From assembly GCA_000697475.1 (NCBI GenBank), contig JNEU01001132.1:62001-126000 (forward strand): DNA of 64,000 bases. The letters run 5' to 3'. Positions 49,961 to 61,249 of the stretch are shown one piece after another; positions within the stretch are counted from its first letter, which is position 1; each line of letters opens with the position of its first letter. Made by a program: the position numbers and the translations under genes. Source of the DNA: Lichtheimia corymbifera B2541 (Eukaryota; Mucoromycota; Mucoromycetes; Mucorales; Lichtheimiaceae). The notes below the pieces were generated by a model, which had not been told where the DNA came from, did no database searches, and saw only the letters and a program-made list of their open reading frames with translations.

Positions 49961-51539
49961 TAGACCCTGATAGAGCGGAAGGTGCGCAGGCACGTGCTTG
50001 TGCAACACTGCTCACTTGCATGATACTTCACAATGAACAAACACCGCTCTCCGTATAGCATCACGCTTACAGCATATATGTAAAAACATAAAGGTGCCTG
50101 TATCTCTAAACTTTACAATCAAGCCTATGGCTTTTATTTGAATGAAGTTGATCAACATGTCGAAGCCCAACCTCTGACCAAGTTTCACAATGGAGGTGGA
50201 CAATGGTGGGGGTGTGCACTATACACTCTACGTCTCTATTTATATTTGGATCATCCCGCATTTAAAATTCTCATAATGAAGCATGCGGTTTTTAAATAAA
50301 TGGGATTGATCAGCATGACGGAGAGAACCTTCTTACCAAGTTTCAAGTTCCAGGTAGGGAATCCCAAGGTAATTCATACTAAATGACATTTCATGAATTT
50401 GGTCGCATACCCAATTTCCGCCCAGCATAGTCAATCCCACATTATACCCTCCCATTCAAAAATCTAAAATGAAGCATGAGGTCTTTATGAGAATGAAATT
50501 GATCAACGTGCACGAGAGCATCTTGTGTGGAAGTTTCATCTTTGAGAAAGGGAATCTCGAGGTATGGGGCCGTCCAACCTACATATATTCACGTGTGTTC
50601 ATCGTCGGACGCCCGCATCAAAGTTCTCACAATGAAGCCTGTGACTTTTATTTGAATGGAGTTGATCAGCATGTCGAATCCCACGGCCTGACCAAGTTTG
50701 ACAATAGAGGTGGACAATTGCGGGGGTGTACACTATGCACCCTGCTTGCGTTCCTTCTGTCCTATATTTGGACCGTCCGATTCATTGTAACATCATAATG
50801 AAGCATACGGTTTTTAAATGAATGGAGTTGATCAGCATGACTCAGCGAACCTGCTTACCAAGTTTCAAGTTCAAAGTGGGCAATCCCAAGGTAATACATA
50901 CTAAATGACATTTCAATGAATCCGGCGCGTACCCCATTTCCGACCATCCATAGTAAACCCCACATTATACCCTCTCATTCAAAACTTTCGAATGAAGCAT
51001 GGGTTCTTTATTAATACAAAGTTGATCAGCATGACCAAGAGCATCTTGTGTGCAAGGTTGAGGTTTGAGAGAGGCAAACTCAAGATCATGGATCAATTAC
51101 AGTGTACCTGGATTTGCAGGACAGTGCCTGACCAATTTAATTTTCACTTCTTCCACTCAGCTTCTTGTCTCCTTCCCCTCCCATTCTCGACTGTTGTCCC
51201 ATTCAAGTACAATCACAGCTGCGAACAATTTCCTGCTTCAGCCCATCATCTCGATCCTACACTTGGCCTGATCCGATTGTCTATGGCAAGTCCATGGCGT
51301 GCGCACCCCACTGCAACACCTTCTCTTGTACACTTTTCTGCCGCGACCATTCGTAACAGCATTCATTGCAGCAGTTGCTATTAGCGAGATCTTTACGGGC
51401 CATTGACAATATGCAACGGCAGCATCTTTCTTTTGTTCGTCGTGGGTCGGTGGCGTGCTTTCTTGCAAGTCATGTTTCCGGTTGGTTTTCTCGGCCTAAC
51501 AACAACCATGATGGCTAGCGCCAGACATATTCTGTCTTG

Positions 51540-52190
51540 AGGAGAACTCGAGCACCTGGAATATCAACTTTGCAAAAAGGATCATTGATGCCTATTTGCG
51601 ATCTTCTGCATACATGGCAACCAAGCTCATTGGCGACGACATCCGTGAAGCAACAGCAATCCATTTTGAGTCATATATCCACTGTGCATCCTTCCTTTCA
51701 CTAGATGCATTGAAGTCTGTCCTCCCAGTAAGTCTTTCGGTATTCCTATTCTTGTTATCTTTCATTACTCATTCCATGATTTAACAGGAGGCACATATCC
51801 ATTGTGGTAATGCAAAATCCAATGGTATCACCTCTGTCGCCCAGTATCTCCAACAGCTGGTCTTTCAACCTGTGCAGGATGTTACTGGAGTGGTAAAACG
51901 TGGCCAAAACTTCAAGCACTTGCGAGAATCAAGAACCGTATATCTTATGATCGTATGGGATCTGGTGGTTCGTACAAAGGAGATCAAGAGCGCTTTCGCA
52001 ACGACTTGGGGCAAATTTACCCAGGTGCCTTCCATCTGGAACAGGTTCACCTCGAGGATGTTGTTGACAGGATGCGGTCTATCATTCATGATAATCATGA
52101 CCTTGCCCGTTTCAGGGATTTCTTCTTTGATACCTGGTGTCGTTTCACAGTACAGGCTTTGGTGGATGTTGGCAAGCAGGAAGATGCAAT
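51540..52190 (+). pseudogene. Captured gene fragment inside element B
   Basis: Unlike the rest of the element, this stretch reads as protein in two pieces. AYMATKLIGDDIREATAIHF ends at a GT donor (about 51729), and after the acceptor ttaacag (51788) comes EAHIHCGNAKSNGITSVAQY. A third stretch in a shifted frame gives YDRMGSGGSYKGDQERFRND and IIHDNHDLARFRDFFFDTWC. The frame changes near 51890, and there is neither a start nor a stop of its own; it runs into the repeat at about 52190. It is not recognised as a known transposase. It may be a host-gene fragment carried by the element. Confidence 0.45.
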
Positions 52191-52799
52191 GCTCCATTGT
52201 CTCGAACAGCGTTCACAACCTTGTCACTCTACTACAACACACGCTCTTGCACACTTCTATACACGATCAAACGTAACAGCAGTTCCTATCAGCAAGATCT
52301 TTACTCCAACGGCACAAACAGCATTTTTTACTTGAAACCTTCTTTACGGGAACAGTAGATAGACATTGTATAGAAGGCAGCTTTATTTACGTGTAGCAAT
52401 TTGATTTGATACATACGAACCACTATGGATGATGCCATTGCACCGCAATAAAAGCAATTTTCACCTGGTTGAGCTGCAATCTCAGAGACTCTTATTGGAC
52501 ATGCAATGGCTATGTTGGAGGGATGCAAACAAGTGCAGCGATGGGAGACCCTGGAATATTGCCTTGGTTACTTGTCGCCTCGTCAGCAGGAGCAATGGAT
52601 CTTACCACATGGATATGGCCGATGTTAGAGATGGATGATGATGGGTTGATGAGTGGGTTTATATCTTTGACGAAGGGTGTTCTACAGCCATGGATCAATG
52701 CATGCAGCAACTATTTTCGATCATGGATGAAGGATGTTTATGACGGCTACCACCAAGAATACAATGACACACTTATACCTATCTCGCCTACGTGATTCT

Positions 52800-53591
52800 C
52801 TCGCATCTTATTTAATTTGCAATGCTGTTCCTTTATACTTGATAAACATCCACATCACCATGTGCTACATTCCTCGACTTTTTTATTGAATGAATAAATT
52901 GGACTCAGCATAATAATAAGAAGGGTGTTGTACTTAACTGCTCATATGTGCAAGATGTGCATCGCTTGGTTGGCTTCTGGATTGATGAGAGGGGGGAATA
53001 GAAATGGGGAAGTCGGAAAGCGAGGTTGGATCAATTACATCATAGTATCGAGATACCTCGTTTATCACAACGTTATCCACTAAAGCTTCCAAGTTCACGT
53101 GCTGATACATAATATGGCTGTATTTCATTATAAAATTGGAGCGGTGGATGGGCACCACCAAGACAATCATGGGTTCCTTGATAAAGTCCTGGGCCACTGC
53201 AACATCTTTGTTTCATGGAACTTGAGATTCAATTGCATTTCGGCTTCCCGTAACCATAGTAGATGCGTAAATAGGGGTGATATAACGACGAGTGGCCAGC
53301 ATATATTAAGCTTGTGAATATGTGATTCATTGTATACATAATTATTGTAGGCACATCAGAAAAAACTGCAAGATATTGAAAGGTGTCTTTGAAAAGGAGA
53401 ATTGTGAATCCACAAGATTGGAAGAGACACGATAGCCAAGGATCAGGATGACTGTTATGATATAAATCGGGGATATGTATGGTGGATCGCTTACGACGCA
53501 TAACCAAGTCCCATTTTGTTAATTGTGCCTTGCATCTCTTTCACCCCGCACTACCACCACCACCACTGCAACAACTACGCGACACTAGTTC
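52800..53591. other. Intergenic
   Basis: Spacer between the repeat block and the HAUS6-like gene; no supported feature. The minus-strand open frames at 52934-53197 and 53229-53507 lack intron signals and coding character. Confidence 0.4.
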
Positions 53592-55520
53592 ATGGACAAC
53601 TCGTCCCACCGCTCCACATTTGTCAACAACCTCTTGTTGCTCGGTTTCTCGCCTGAACAATCAGCAACCGGTCTCTACAAGCATGTGAAGTTTGACGAGG
53701 ACATGTTCACGCATGCGAACAACACCAAGGCATTCATTGCAACCAGCCATTTCCTTTTCACAAAACTCGACCCCCGACGAGCACGAACTACTTTTAAAGA
53801 TTGTTGGCCGATCGTTGACTTTAGACGGCAATCACGGTTATATATTGCAACTGCGTTTCGTTGGTTGGAGGAATTGCGAAGGGAGGGCCAATGTCTTTCC
53901 AAGAACGTGACTCTAAGACGCAGCTACTTTGAAGACTGTCGAGGTGAAAAAGTGGAAGCTATCATGACGTCTTTGTCTATGCATGTATTGAGGGTGACCT
54001 CTCGCACGCGTTCACAGCAGCAATCAAGCAAAACTGCATCTTCATCCGCCACCCAGAAACCCGCTGTTGCCATGGCATCACTGCGACAACATGAAACCCC
54101 CCGCAGTACACAACAACAATCCTTGTCACACAAGCCAGTCTCATCAAAAGAAAACCAGGAACAACGGTAAGGGATGACATGGATGATAGGCCTTTTGTCG
54201 ATTAATATGGGTGTCGTACTATAGGCGAACAAGCACACCTAAAATACAGCATCATCAATATCCACGTCGTACGCTCACGGTTGATCCACATACCCTTCAG
54301 CTGTTGAAATCAGTCAAGACGCATAAAACTACTCCTAGAAAGAATATGCAATCCATATTCCTGCGTGAGTGACTCAATCCATGTGTAGCACCTAGGAATG
54401 CCTCTAATCATTGCTCTCTCATATAGCTCATCACCACTCAACTTTGGATATGGTTCACCAAATTAGATCACGTGCGAGAACGATGCAACGCACTATATCA
54501 GCTCAACCAGATCGATCATCAACAGCATCATCTAATCAGCTCACGAACGTTGGATCGAACAACGATTCCTCTTATGACGACAGCAGTGACCATACTATTC
54601 GAGCCATCAACCAGTCTACAAGTCATCTTCAACAGCAGGATACTGATTCTTCAAAGCGAGGTTCTGTGGATGATAACTCTGATCGAAGCAACAAGCGTTT
54701 CAAAGCAACCCATCCATGTCAACAATCAGCGTCGCTAGAGCAACATTCGAATGGTCAAAATCCTTCAGGAACAACAATCTACTACACTGCTCGAGAGTTT
54801 CATTCCATGTCCTTGTCACCAGAGTCACCCAACATTTCACCATTGAGGGACAATCATCAAGACGATTCATGTGATGAGATTGTAGCCGAGGTGATTGAAG
54901 AATTTCATGTCCGTACACCTTTTGGCGATGTTGATGAGGATGGGGTATTCAAGCTTACTGATGGTGGCAGTGAAAAGGATGGCACGACAATGTCACACGT
55001 CCAAATACCAGCGGATCATTCGCTTTCATGGTCAACTTCTGATCGACAGGCAGCAAGTGATATGCGACATCAACTCTCTCAAGAATGTTCATTATCACCT
55101 ATACCTTTTCACCGTGACGAACCCAGCATGCTATCACCCAAAAGACTATCTGTGACAAAAGCATTCAATGATGAAAATAATTCGCCAAGGCCTCCTCCTC
55201 CACCACCACCTCCTGCTTCTCCTGCTCATTTTCGAACGACCAATCAAGAGAATGATCAAGTTGTTGAGGAGCTTCCAGAAAAGCCCCATAATATTAAGCC
55301 ATTCAGCAAGGTGCATGATACTCCTTTATCACGACGTATCACATTGAAAGCAAAGGATAATCAGTATCAAGATGTTTATCGACATGCGTACCAACACGTT
55401 TATCAGCACGCTTCGAGATTTGACGCCGCGAGAGGCGGAGGAAACGCATATCAGTATAGTCCCACTGAACACCTATTACTGGATCAATCCAAGGGCTGGT
55501 CCGCTTTTCGCAGTTTGTAG
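53592..55520 (+). CDS. HAUS6/AugA-like augmin subunit, shortened
   Basis: Augmin recruits gamma-tubulin to spindle microtubules. Three exons give about 600 residues. The N-terminal 140 residues carry the HAUS6 N-terminal pattern: NNLLLLGFSPEQSATGLYKH, MFTHANNTKAFIATSHFLFT, KLDPRRARTTFKDCWPIVDF, RLYIATAFRWLEELRREG and YFEDCRGEKVEAIMTSLSMH. In HAUS6 the equivalent is the LGFxP, DMF, KxFxxxSHFLF, LDxxRxxxxFxxCWP order. After this come low-complexity Ser/Gln/Thr stretches, an acidic part (DEIVAEVIEEFHVRTPFGDV), PPPPPPPP and a Tyr/His/Gln repeat (YRHAYQHVYQHASRF). The long central coiled coil that HAUS6 uses to contact other subunits is not seen. Introns at 54169 and 54364 to about 54425. Confidence 0.7.
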
Positions 55521-56233
55521 ATAGTTTGCTGTATATAATCTCCCTTGCATTACATCTTTAGATGATGTCGTACTAAATACAAATACCATGTGATCAATAA
55601 AACAACATCAAGGCGTACAACGTTGTACTTGTAGGATCCCAAATGAGGCATGTGTCAAAAAAAACAAATGTGTAAAAAGTAGGCTTAATACATCATCCAT
55701 AATGCATAGCCAAAGTGATTATTATTACACAGTGAGTCAATAAAGATAGTCAATATAAGGCTCATTTGTCATGAATTAGGTAAAACCTCATTGTTTCGAA
55801 AGCGGGAATTTAATTGGAATCAGACCCGCGGGCGACCAATGTGTCAAGAGCAACTCGCACAGACAAGCCAACGTTTCTTTCTTTATCGTACTTGCGTAAG
55901 TGTTTATTTCAATTATGAGAGGAGGGAAAGAGAGCGTGTGAACGGATGCATCATATCACATGAAGGATGGATCAACACAAGAAAGGATGTCAATGGATGG
56001 ATGGATACAAGGATTGGATGCCATGACAACAGTCGACCGGGAAATTTGTTACAACAGCCTTGGTTTATACGACATGTGCTTCCAATGACCTCCTTCTCTA
56101 TCCCAACAAGCGCAACCAGTTGAGCTAGTGTGATAGTCCTCAAGTCGAGTGATGGATTGGATGTGTTGGTGGTGGTGGAGGATCACAATGGCAAGATCAG
56201 CTTGGACTCATCATTGACAATTGTATAGCAAAT
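55521..56233. other. Upstream region of uL16
   Basis: No gene supported. It holds the 3' flank of the HAUS6-like gene and the uL16 promoter/leader. A possible leader intron (gtaagt near 55896 to ctag near 56126) cannot be confirmed. The open frame at 55791-56123 is not credible as protein. Confidence 0.35.
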
Positions 56234-56884
56234 ATGGGTCGTCGTCCAGCTCGTTGCTACCGTTACTGCAAGAACAAGCCTTATCCCAAGAGCAGATACT
56301 GCCGTGGTGTCCCTGATGCCAAGATTAGAATCTATGACTTGGGTCGCAAGAAGGCTCACGTTGATGATTTCCCTCTCTGCGTTCACTTGATCTCCAACGA
56401 ATACGAACAACTTTCTTCTGAAGCTTTGGAAGCTGGTCGTATCTGTGCCAACAAGTACATTGTCAAGAACTCTGGCAAGGATTCTTTCCACATGCGTGTC
56501 CGCGTACATCCTTTCCACGTCGTCCGTATCAACAAGATGTTGTCGTGTGCTGGTGCCGATAGATTGCAACAAGGTATGCGTGGTGCTTTCGGTAAGCCCC
56601 AAGGTCTCGTTGCCCGTGTCAACATTGGCCAGGTCATCTTCTCTATCCGTACCAAGGACTCCAACAAGGCTACCGTCATTGAAGCCCTTCGTCGCTGCAA
56701 GTACAAGTTCCCCGGTCAACAAAAGATCATCATCTCCAACAAGTGGGGTTTCACTCCTCTTAAGCGTGAGGAATACATCCAAGCCCGTAGCGAGGGTAAG
56801 CTTCAACCCGATGGTTGCTACGTCAAGTTCGTTCCTCAAAAGGGTGATCTTAACAACTACTTCCGTGCTGCCAGCCGTGTTTAA
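56234..56884 (+). CDS. RPL10: 60S ribosomal protein uL16 (RPL10)
   Basis: Single-exon gene for the 216-residue protein that completes the peptidyl-transferase region and is the last large-subunit protein to join. Begins [20 protein letters not shown], with [73 protein letters not shown] and the C-terminal [10 protein letters not shown] typical of the family. The absence of introns is notable next to the many-exon genes around it. A T-run follows the stop, and a poly(A)-type AATAAA lies at 56915. Confidence 0.97.
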   Translation: MGRRPARCYRYCKNKPYPKSRYCRGVPDAKIRIYDLGRKKAHVDDFPLCVHLISNEYEQLSSEALEAGRICANKYIVKNSGKDSFHMRVRVHPFHVVRINKMLSCAGADRLQQGMRGAFGKPQGLVARVNIGQVIFSIRTKDSNKATVIEALRRCKYKFPGQQKIIISNKWGFTPLKREEYIQARSEGKLQPDGCYVKFVPQKGDLNNYFRAASRV

Positions 56885-57410
56885 GCAATCTATTTTTTTT
56901 TTTTTGTTTCATGCAATAAAATGTGCCACAAGGAGACATTGTGTTGCTTTGACTTTTTCTCTCCCTAGCGTTGTCGCACCCCCTTTTGCTGTCATATGTA
57001 TGTATAGATACATGCGTGCCTATAGGTGTGTGCGGGTGTGTGTTTGTAGAATAAAGGGTATAGTATAAACAATAACGATAGAGAATTTGGTATGTGTTTG
57101 TGTAACCTGAGACAATATATACCAATGGACACACCCAACCACCATTATTTGGGCGAGACAAGATGATTTGCCTCGACTCCTTTGTTTATATTATCAGCGC
57201 ATGCAGCAACTAATCCCTCGTGTCACATTGCCTCCCAAACGGCCACCGGGCGTGCAACCAATTTGTGGCCAATATTTGAAAAAGGAAACGCACTGCACTT
57301 TGCGCGCCCATGGTACATGATCTACACACCGCTCCGACTGAAAACATTATTGTGCCATTTTTGTTGGTGGCTCACCACACGTTTTCTTTTCTCTTTCTTC
57401 CCCAAAAACC
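56885..57410. terminator. 3' flank of uL16 with AATAAA at 56915-56920, then leader of the next gene
   Basis: The AATAAA lies about 30 bp past the stop. The rest, to 57410, has no supported gene. Confidence 0.45.
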
Positions 57411-59186
57411 ATGTCCACTATAGACACTTCTTCACAACCAATAGACCCTCCAAGCAAACCATCTTCAAAATGGAAGAGCACTTCATCCACCTCCTCTACT
57501 ACCAGCACTCAAAAACCCCCACGCAAAGTTGATCGCGAGTTGCAACGTATAAAAAGCTTGGCCGTTGTTTCTGGTCTCAATAAGCAATTTTCACAAGAAC
57601 CACAATCAATGTCTCCCATCCCATCTATATCAACAACTACATCCGGTGCCTCGAGTGGTGGTGGTGGTGGATACAGTAATCATTATCACCATAGTCATTA
57701 TGTTCCTCATCGACCTGCCACGGTATGTGGACTTTCCTCGGATATGCGGCCATATGGTGCTCGAAGTCAAAGAAGTAGCAGCATCAGTAGTTCGCATAGT
57801 CGGCATTCCACGACAAAGTCCAAGGCAACAACCATGTCGAACCATCGTCTTAAAAAGGCCATTGAATTGGATGAGTTGGAAAAGGAGTTATTGAGCATGT
57901 TTGAACAGGCGTATTTGCAACGATCTCAGGAACAGCGTGTAGACAATTGGGTAGTAAGCGTGATGCCACCTGCATCTGATATATGTTCGGTGGATGATGC
58001 TGCTGCAGCCCACATGGATGATAATACGCCACCAGCAACGACACCCCCCGATGATGCACGTGTAGCCAAGCGGAGCAGTAGCAGATTGTCTTTGGGCCGC
58101 GACTCAATTATCTCGGAGGTTGGTCAGCAACAGCGTATTCGTGAATTGGAGTCGTTATATATGGCCACACTGAAGAAGCTCAATCAAAGTGAACAACACC
58201 ATACACAATGGGAACAACGTATCCAGCAAACGATAGCGGCATATATTGAAGAGAAGGAAATGGAAGCTGATCGTGCACGCCAATTGGCCGAGGTTGTAGT
58301 TAAACAGGAGCTGATAATGGAACAAATGGAGCTTCATATGCATCAAGTCACTGCTGCTGCTGCTGCTGCAGAACCACACACGGCAACCACTGAGGAAGAG
58401 CAAGAACAAGCTAAACATACATTACATCAGCTCAAGAGTGAAATACAAGAGTTGAGAGACACACGTACCGCCATTGAGAATGATATTTCAGTGCTTCGCC
58501 GTGAATTGGATGCCGAGCAACGATTACTGGAACAAACGTGGGAAACAAGCCAAACGTTGACAGCTGAATGCAATGAACAACGAGTACAAATCACGGAAAA
58601 GTTGGATACGCTCAAACGACAAGTGATGGATAAGGACATGCTTTTGCACAAGGTGTATCTGACACATCGAGATGTCGTTCCTGAAAGACCTGCACGCAAT
58701 AGCAACCGGGATAGCAAACAACAACAACCACAGCAACAACGTCGTTCCACAGCAACGCCAAGATGGACAGGAGGTCCTCTTCCACCACAAGCTCCACCAC
58801 CAACGGATCCCTTGCCGCCTGTTCCTTTGTCGCCACCACCATCACAACAACCACAGTCGTCACCAGAAGAGGTCTTGAGCAATAGTAGCAAACGTCCCTC
58901 CATTTCGTCATCAGCAGGTGGTGCATCCTCTTGCTTTGAAGATCCAGAAACCGAAGCAGCTTATCGTGAATTCGCAGAACAACTTCAGTCGCGTCTCTCT
59001 GTGTCGAAGGAAATTGACGACTTGCGTGTGTGGCAACCAGCTGATCTCGATGAATTCCAAAAGCGTATGAGTCGATGGAGTGACATGGATGAAGAAGATC
59101 TCAAACGCCATAGTCTTGCAAGCAGTCTTCGATCAAAAGAAGGAGCAGCATTTTGGCGAGGCATGAAAAAGAAGCTGAGAGTCTAA
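57411..59186 (+). CDS. Uncharacterised coiled-coil protein (591 residues)
   Basis: Single exon. N-terminal about 200 residues are Ser/Thr/Pro-rich and disordered, with a Gly run (SSGGGGGYSNHYHHSHY). Residues about 230-420 form long helices (EKEMEADRARQLAEVVVKQE, AKHTLHQLKSEIQELRDTRT, NEQRVQITEKLDTLKRQVMD), a predicted coiled coil interrupted by a poly-Ala stretch. A Gln/Pro-rich linker follows (PPQAPPPTDPLPPVPLSPPP). The last 80 residues (YREFAEQLQSRLSVSKEIDD, ADLDEFQKRMSRWSDMDEED, AAFWRGMKKKLRV) look conserved and helical. No catalytic domain. A scaffold or polarity/cell-wall adaptor is conceivable but not supported by a recognised domain. Confidence 0.75.
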   Translation: MSTIDTSSQPIDPPSKPSSKWKSTSSTSSTTSTQKPPRKVDRELQRIKSLAVVSGLNKQFSQEPQSMSPIPSISTTTSGASSGGGGGYSNHYHHSHYVPHRPATVCGLSSDMRPYGARSQRSSSISSSHSRHSTTKSKATTMSNHRLKKAIELDELEKELLSMFEQAYLQRSQEQRVDNWVVSVMPPASDICSVDDAAAAHMDDNTPPATTPPDDARVAKRSSSRLSLGRDSIISEVGQQQRIRELESLYMATLKKLNQSEQHHTQWEQRIQQTIAAYIEEKEMEADRARQLAEVVVKQELIMEQMELHMHQVTAAAAAAEPHTATTEEEQEQAKHTLHQLKSEIQELRDTRTAIENDISVLRRELDAEQRLLEQTWETSQTLTAECNEQRVQITEKLDTLKRQVMDKDMLLHKVYLTHRDVVPERPARNSNRDSKQQQPQQQRRSTATPRWTGGPLPPQAPPPTDPLPPVPLSPPPSQQPQSSPEEVLSNSSKRPSISSSAGGASSCFEDPETEAAYREFAEQLQSRLSVSKEIDDLRVWQPADLDEFQKRMSRWSDMDEEDLKRHSLASSLRSKEGAAFWRGMKKKLRV

Positions 59187-59543
59187 GACACACATCATTT
59201 GTATCCCTTTCCCGCCCCCCACCTTCTATCTATACTATACGCCTGTTGACACTATCTCCTCCTCCTCGTCCTTTTAATAAATACCCTCTTGTTTTTTTAT
59301 TTGCATCATTAATAACATTTCAAGTGCTCTATATCTTTATGCGTCAAGTCAATTTTACAGAATGATTTATTTGGGAAGTTTTTAAAATGAAGGGAATGGA
59401 TGATGTATGTACTGGTTGAAGTTTGGGTTTAATCTACAGCATCAAAAGGAATGGTTGGAAAATAAAAGCTATGTGCGAATTTGTGAGAGTATTTTTTGTG
59501 TTGTAAATGGTTCTTTGGGGTATGGTGGGGATGATGATGATGG
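59187..59543. other. Convergent 3' flanks
   Basis: Region between the stops of the coiled-coil gene and the protease gene. AATAAA-like sequence at about 59275. Nothing else. Confidence 0.4.
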
Positions 59544-61249
59544 TTAATCTCTGTTCTTGCGACTGCCAGTCTTGATGATTTTGGCCTTGGAATTGCTATC
59601 CTTGGGAGTAGCTAGACCAACTCGCTTGTTACCCTGATCGTAGATATGGTAAAAGTTGTTGAGGAATGCACCACCAAGGACCCATTCCTTTTCATTATTA
59701 TTGCCACGGATGGATGTCTTGCACATGGCTTCTTCATCATCACGATCAGCACCATCTACAGGGCTGGTCCATGCTGATGCTGGCAATGACACTTGATAGT
59801 TGTCAAAAGTAAAAGTCAAATCAGGCAACTTGTCAGCCTCACAACACTTGATCTGATACGATCCACCACTTTGTTTTGCGCCCATGGCCTTGTGCAACAA
59901 TTCGACTTGAGAGGAAGGTCCCGAGATATAATTGTTATTGGTGCCAAAGGATGCCAACGACTTGTGTGCCAACTTGATGTCTGCCAAATGACCAAGCTTA
60001 ACGCAGTTCATACGAGTCTTCCAATAGGGCGAATCGCCATAATCACACGTGGGCAAAGGCATGTAGGCGATCTTGCCATCATACAAGTCATGGTCAACAC
60101 CACCAAAGATAAATTCGCCGTCAGGCTTGTTCCAACGCTTTTTGCCGTAAAAGCCATTGTTGTTATAAGTCACCATGCCAAATTGCTGCGAGTTGCCACC
60201 GTAACCGGTTTGGAAGGCGTTTTGGGCAAAGCCATTCGAGTTGACAACTAAAAGTATCCATTGACAGGTTTTAGTGATTTGTTGCATGTACCTATGATGA
60301 TAAATTTTTACTTACAGGCACGCTTTTGAATATCTGCATGTGTGCGTTAAATGAATAGAAGAAAAGAAAATTAAAGACATTAGTAAAGCAATCTATGCCA
60401 TTATTCATGTGTGACATACCTTTGCTGGTAGAGCCGTTAAAGTTGGTGGATCCATCCTCTGAGAAACCTCCAAGACCAAGGTAGCCAACTACAGGTTTTG
60501 TTGATGGTTAGTATACGTCAAAGGCGTTGTCTTTGTTTATGTGAGTTGCCACATACTATATTTATCATCGCCAATATTCTTGACGCTGTATGCAGCGCCA
60601 AACAGCTGGTTCTCGACTGTTAATCCAGCAACCGAGATGGTTTCCTAAGCAAATGTACATTTTAGCATAGTTAAAGGATCATAGAAATGCAATGCTTACA
60701 GTGTACAATTCAACATCAATGCAAGAATCATCACTGTAGCGAATGGATTCTTTTTGGTTCAGGTCAAAGGCTGTGGAGGAATCCTCGGCATCATACGGCG
60801 TGTGACCAAGGGATCTGCATTCGGTACTGTGACACTAGAAGTTTTGTTCACCGATTCCCGGTTAAATTTAGTATGCTGTACGGCAGAGAGCGGATGTTGC
60901 TTCCGCTTTGTGCGTGGGATGATGAGCCAAGAAATGGCTTATTTACCTTGGTGGATGGGACCCAGGACAAGCTGGAACCCGTATCGAACAACACTGAAAA
61001 TTCTTGGGCAGGTGAACCAATCTTTACAGTACCGACAAGCTAACACGCACATGGTCAATATAACATGGTGGCATAAAAAAGGCAAAGGGCGAGACTTACT
61101 GAACCATCGTCAAAAGTCATTGGTTCTGTCTTCAAGCCGCCACCATCGTTGTTACGACGATGGAGTGGGATACGTTGTAAGGCTTGAGCTTGACCTGGAA
61201 GAGTGATCAAACAAGAAGCCAAAAGAATAAAGACACCTTTGTGCATCAT
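59544..61249 (-). CDS. Secreted pepsin-like aspartic protease homologue lacking the second catalytic Asp
   Basis: A1-family fold. Exon 1 (61100-61249) has the signal peptide [20 protein letters not shown] and a basic processing region ([11 protein letters not shown]). Exon 2 begins [14 protein letters not shown]...[17 protein letters not shown], with the first active-site Asp and Trp. Next come [15 protein letters not shown], a flap-like [15 protein letters not shown] in place of [24 protein letters not shown] and the family's [12 protein letters not shown]. The second lobe keeps [19 protein letters not shown] and [19 protein letters not shown], plus the closing [20 protein letters not shown]. 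However, where DTGT is expected the sequence is [13 protein letters not shown], so the catalytic Asp is missing. A TATATAAA box lies at 61301-61308. The protein is probably proteolytically inactive. Confidence 0.85.

Larger units (their letters stand above)
45840..52800. mobile_element. Giant inverted-repeat element B, interrupted by nested repeats
   Basis: Left arm about 45850-47960 and right arm about 50000-52800 are in opposite orientation and related to the element at 12000-16560. The segment near 47870-47985 is nearly the complement of 12050-12200, as shown by the matching open frame (both contain MRADIAGGDVETWSGG). The same 'gatcagcatg'/'accaagtttc' subrepeats are iterated in the right arm (50100-51030), and the arms end in the same 'cacttcttccactc'-type region. 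Foldback copies C and D, a microsatellite and a gene fragment sit inside. No transposase seen. Confidence 0.65.

Noticed and set aside
58155..58926. Several long minus-strand frames opposite the coiled-coil gene
   Set aside because: Antisense shadows of a Gln/Glu-rich coding exon.
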